Assembly: GCF_018139145.2 (NCBI RefSeq)
Contig: NC_059477.1
Span: 29,615,502-29,679,501 of the forward strand
Length of the DNA stretch: 64,000 nucleotides
Direction of reading: 5' to 3'
Origin: Gymnogyps californianus
Taxonomy: Eukaryota > Chordata > Aves > Accipitriformes > Cathartidae
Position numbers and translations under genes: made by a program. Under the pieces are notes generated by a model. It did not search any database. It was not told the origin of the DNA and saw only the letters and a program-made list of their open reading frames with translations. Positions 63,065 to 64,000 of the stretch are shown here, piece by piece (the stretch's first letter is position 1; each line of letters begins with the position of its first letter).

Positions 63065-64000
63065 TGGTATTTTATGCATTCCTATCTTAACCAAGGGATG
63101 AGCAAAATATAAGAGAAAGGAGACTCAGTCAGTCAGATGTCACCCCACATTCCGATACTGCAAGTATATATATATATTTTATATATATATATATGTATCT
63201 GTATGTATATATTAGCAGTACCCAAAAAGCATGAGAACAAATTAACATTTTATGCCACAGATTTGCTACACTAAATCTAGCAATTTTCCAGCGTAGGCTT
63301 ATTTTTAAAATACTAATATTTCTAACCCACATTAATTTATGTGTCCCTATAATGTAGAACATATAGTACTAATTAGAAATTTTCAAATAGAAAAGAAAAA
63401 ACCCCTCTGCTTTTACTTTCTGAAACTGGACTGAGGAAAGTATAATGCACAGTTAGATAAGGTTTCTTCTTGTGTTTAAAGGACTAGGAGACGGCACTCT
63501 CTTTTACTTTCCATTATTTCAATTTCCATGATTTCTGACAAAGACTTAATTGCTGAATCTTTTTAGCTGCCTGCAAAATGAATAATAGATATATATAAAT
63601 GATTAATGTAAAAGACCTACAGTATTTAGTCATTTTACCCCTCCCTTTCTTAGTGTGGGCAGGTCAGGTGCAAAAATACTTTGCATCAGAAAGGTGTCGG
63701 AAAATTAATTCATTAACATTCATTAAACACTCGTAATGAAAAGTGAGAATGGAGTACAAAGAATTGCTATTTTCTTTCTTTACATTCTTCAAACTAAATT
63801 GGATTAATCAGAACGGAAAGGGTAATAAAACATTAGAGCTTGTTCTTATCTCTTTGCTCCCTCCCTTCGGTTATCAGTGAGTACACTGGAATGCTACTTG
63901 CTGTTGCAAGGCAGCAACAATATTTGAGGCACTCTGAGCTACCTTCTTATTTTGAGGAAGACAGTAGTTACAGAAAGATCTTATTTTCTCACTGAGCTCC
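63065..64000. other. Non-coding end of window, AT-rich
   Basis: Apart from the microsatellite at 63164-63212 this is unique AT-rich DNA with several TAAT/ATTA cores, for example around 63590-63740. No gene or transposon recognised. Confidence 0.45.
63164..63212. repeat. (TA)n microsatellite
   Basis: 'gtatatatatatatttta' then 'tatatatatatatgtatctg' and 'tatgtatatatt'. A dinucleotide repeat with TTT and GTATCTG interruptions. Confidence 0.9.

Noticed and set aside
1..64000. CRISPR arrays, operons, integrases, phage or toxin genes
   Set aside because: None seen. Base composition, SINE/LINE/LTR content and lack of dense open frames show vertebrate nuclear DNA.

Overview
The window looks like nuclear DNA of a bird, most likely a neoavian one. 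The diagnostic pieces are a little-decayed CR1 retrotransposon tail (56.90-57.47 kb) with the avian terminal 8-bp repeat, and a 1,155-bp solo LTR (18.04-19.19 kb) of a type I recognise from neoavian genomes. Much older fossils lie around them: a CR1 of about 1.45 kb resembling turtle-type CR1 (about 2.28-3.73 kb), two short decayed CR1 pieces, and many MIR-type SINE fragments. No bacterial, phage or organellar gene organisation is visible.

I recognise no host protein-coding exon, tRNA, rRNA, known microRNA or CRISPR. Nearly all open frames are under 130 codons, overlap on both strands and show no family motif. The exceptions belong to the young CR1 (156 codons, minus strand), the LTR (up to 191 codons, low complexity) and one unexplained frame of 177 codons near 59.6-60.1 kb. 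The window is therefore best read as intergenic DNA or the inside of a very long intron; the sequence alone cannot say which.

Layout: 0-2.3 kb unique sequence; 2.3-3.7 kb ancient CR1; 3.7-18 kb mostly unique AT-rich DNA with MIR fossils, a perfect 35-bp tandem duplication (10.08-10.15 kb) and a SOX-like palindrome (13.59 kb); 18.0-19.2 kb GC-rich solo LTR with an internal array of roughly 48-bp units; 19.2-34.4 kb unique DNA with a forkhead-motif cluster (23.16-23.49 kb); 34.4-56.9 kb unique DNA with microsatellites, MIR fossils and decayed CR1 pieces; 56.9-57.5 kb young CR1; 57.5-64 kb unique DNA with a GC-richer part (59.6-61.9 kb) and an AT-rich, homeodomain-motif-rich segment carrying two perfect 11-bp inverted repeats (62.5-62.7 kb).

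No genes here can be said to work together. If the window has a function it is probably regulatory, held in AT-rich low-repeat segments that look like conserved non-coding elements. That is inference from composition and motifs; a multi-species alignment would decide it. I did not find a convincing new biological system.
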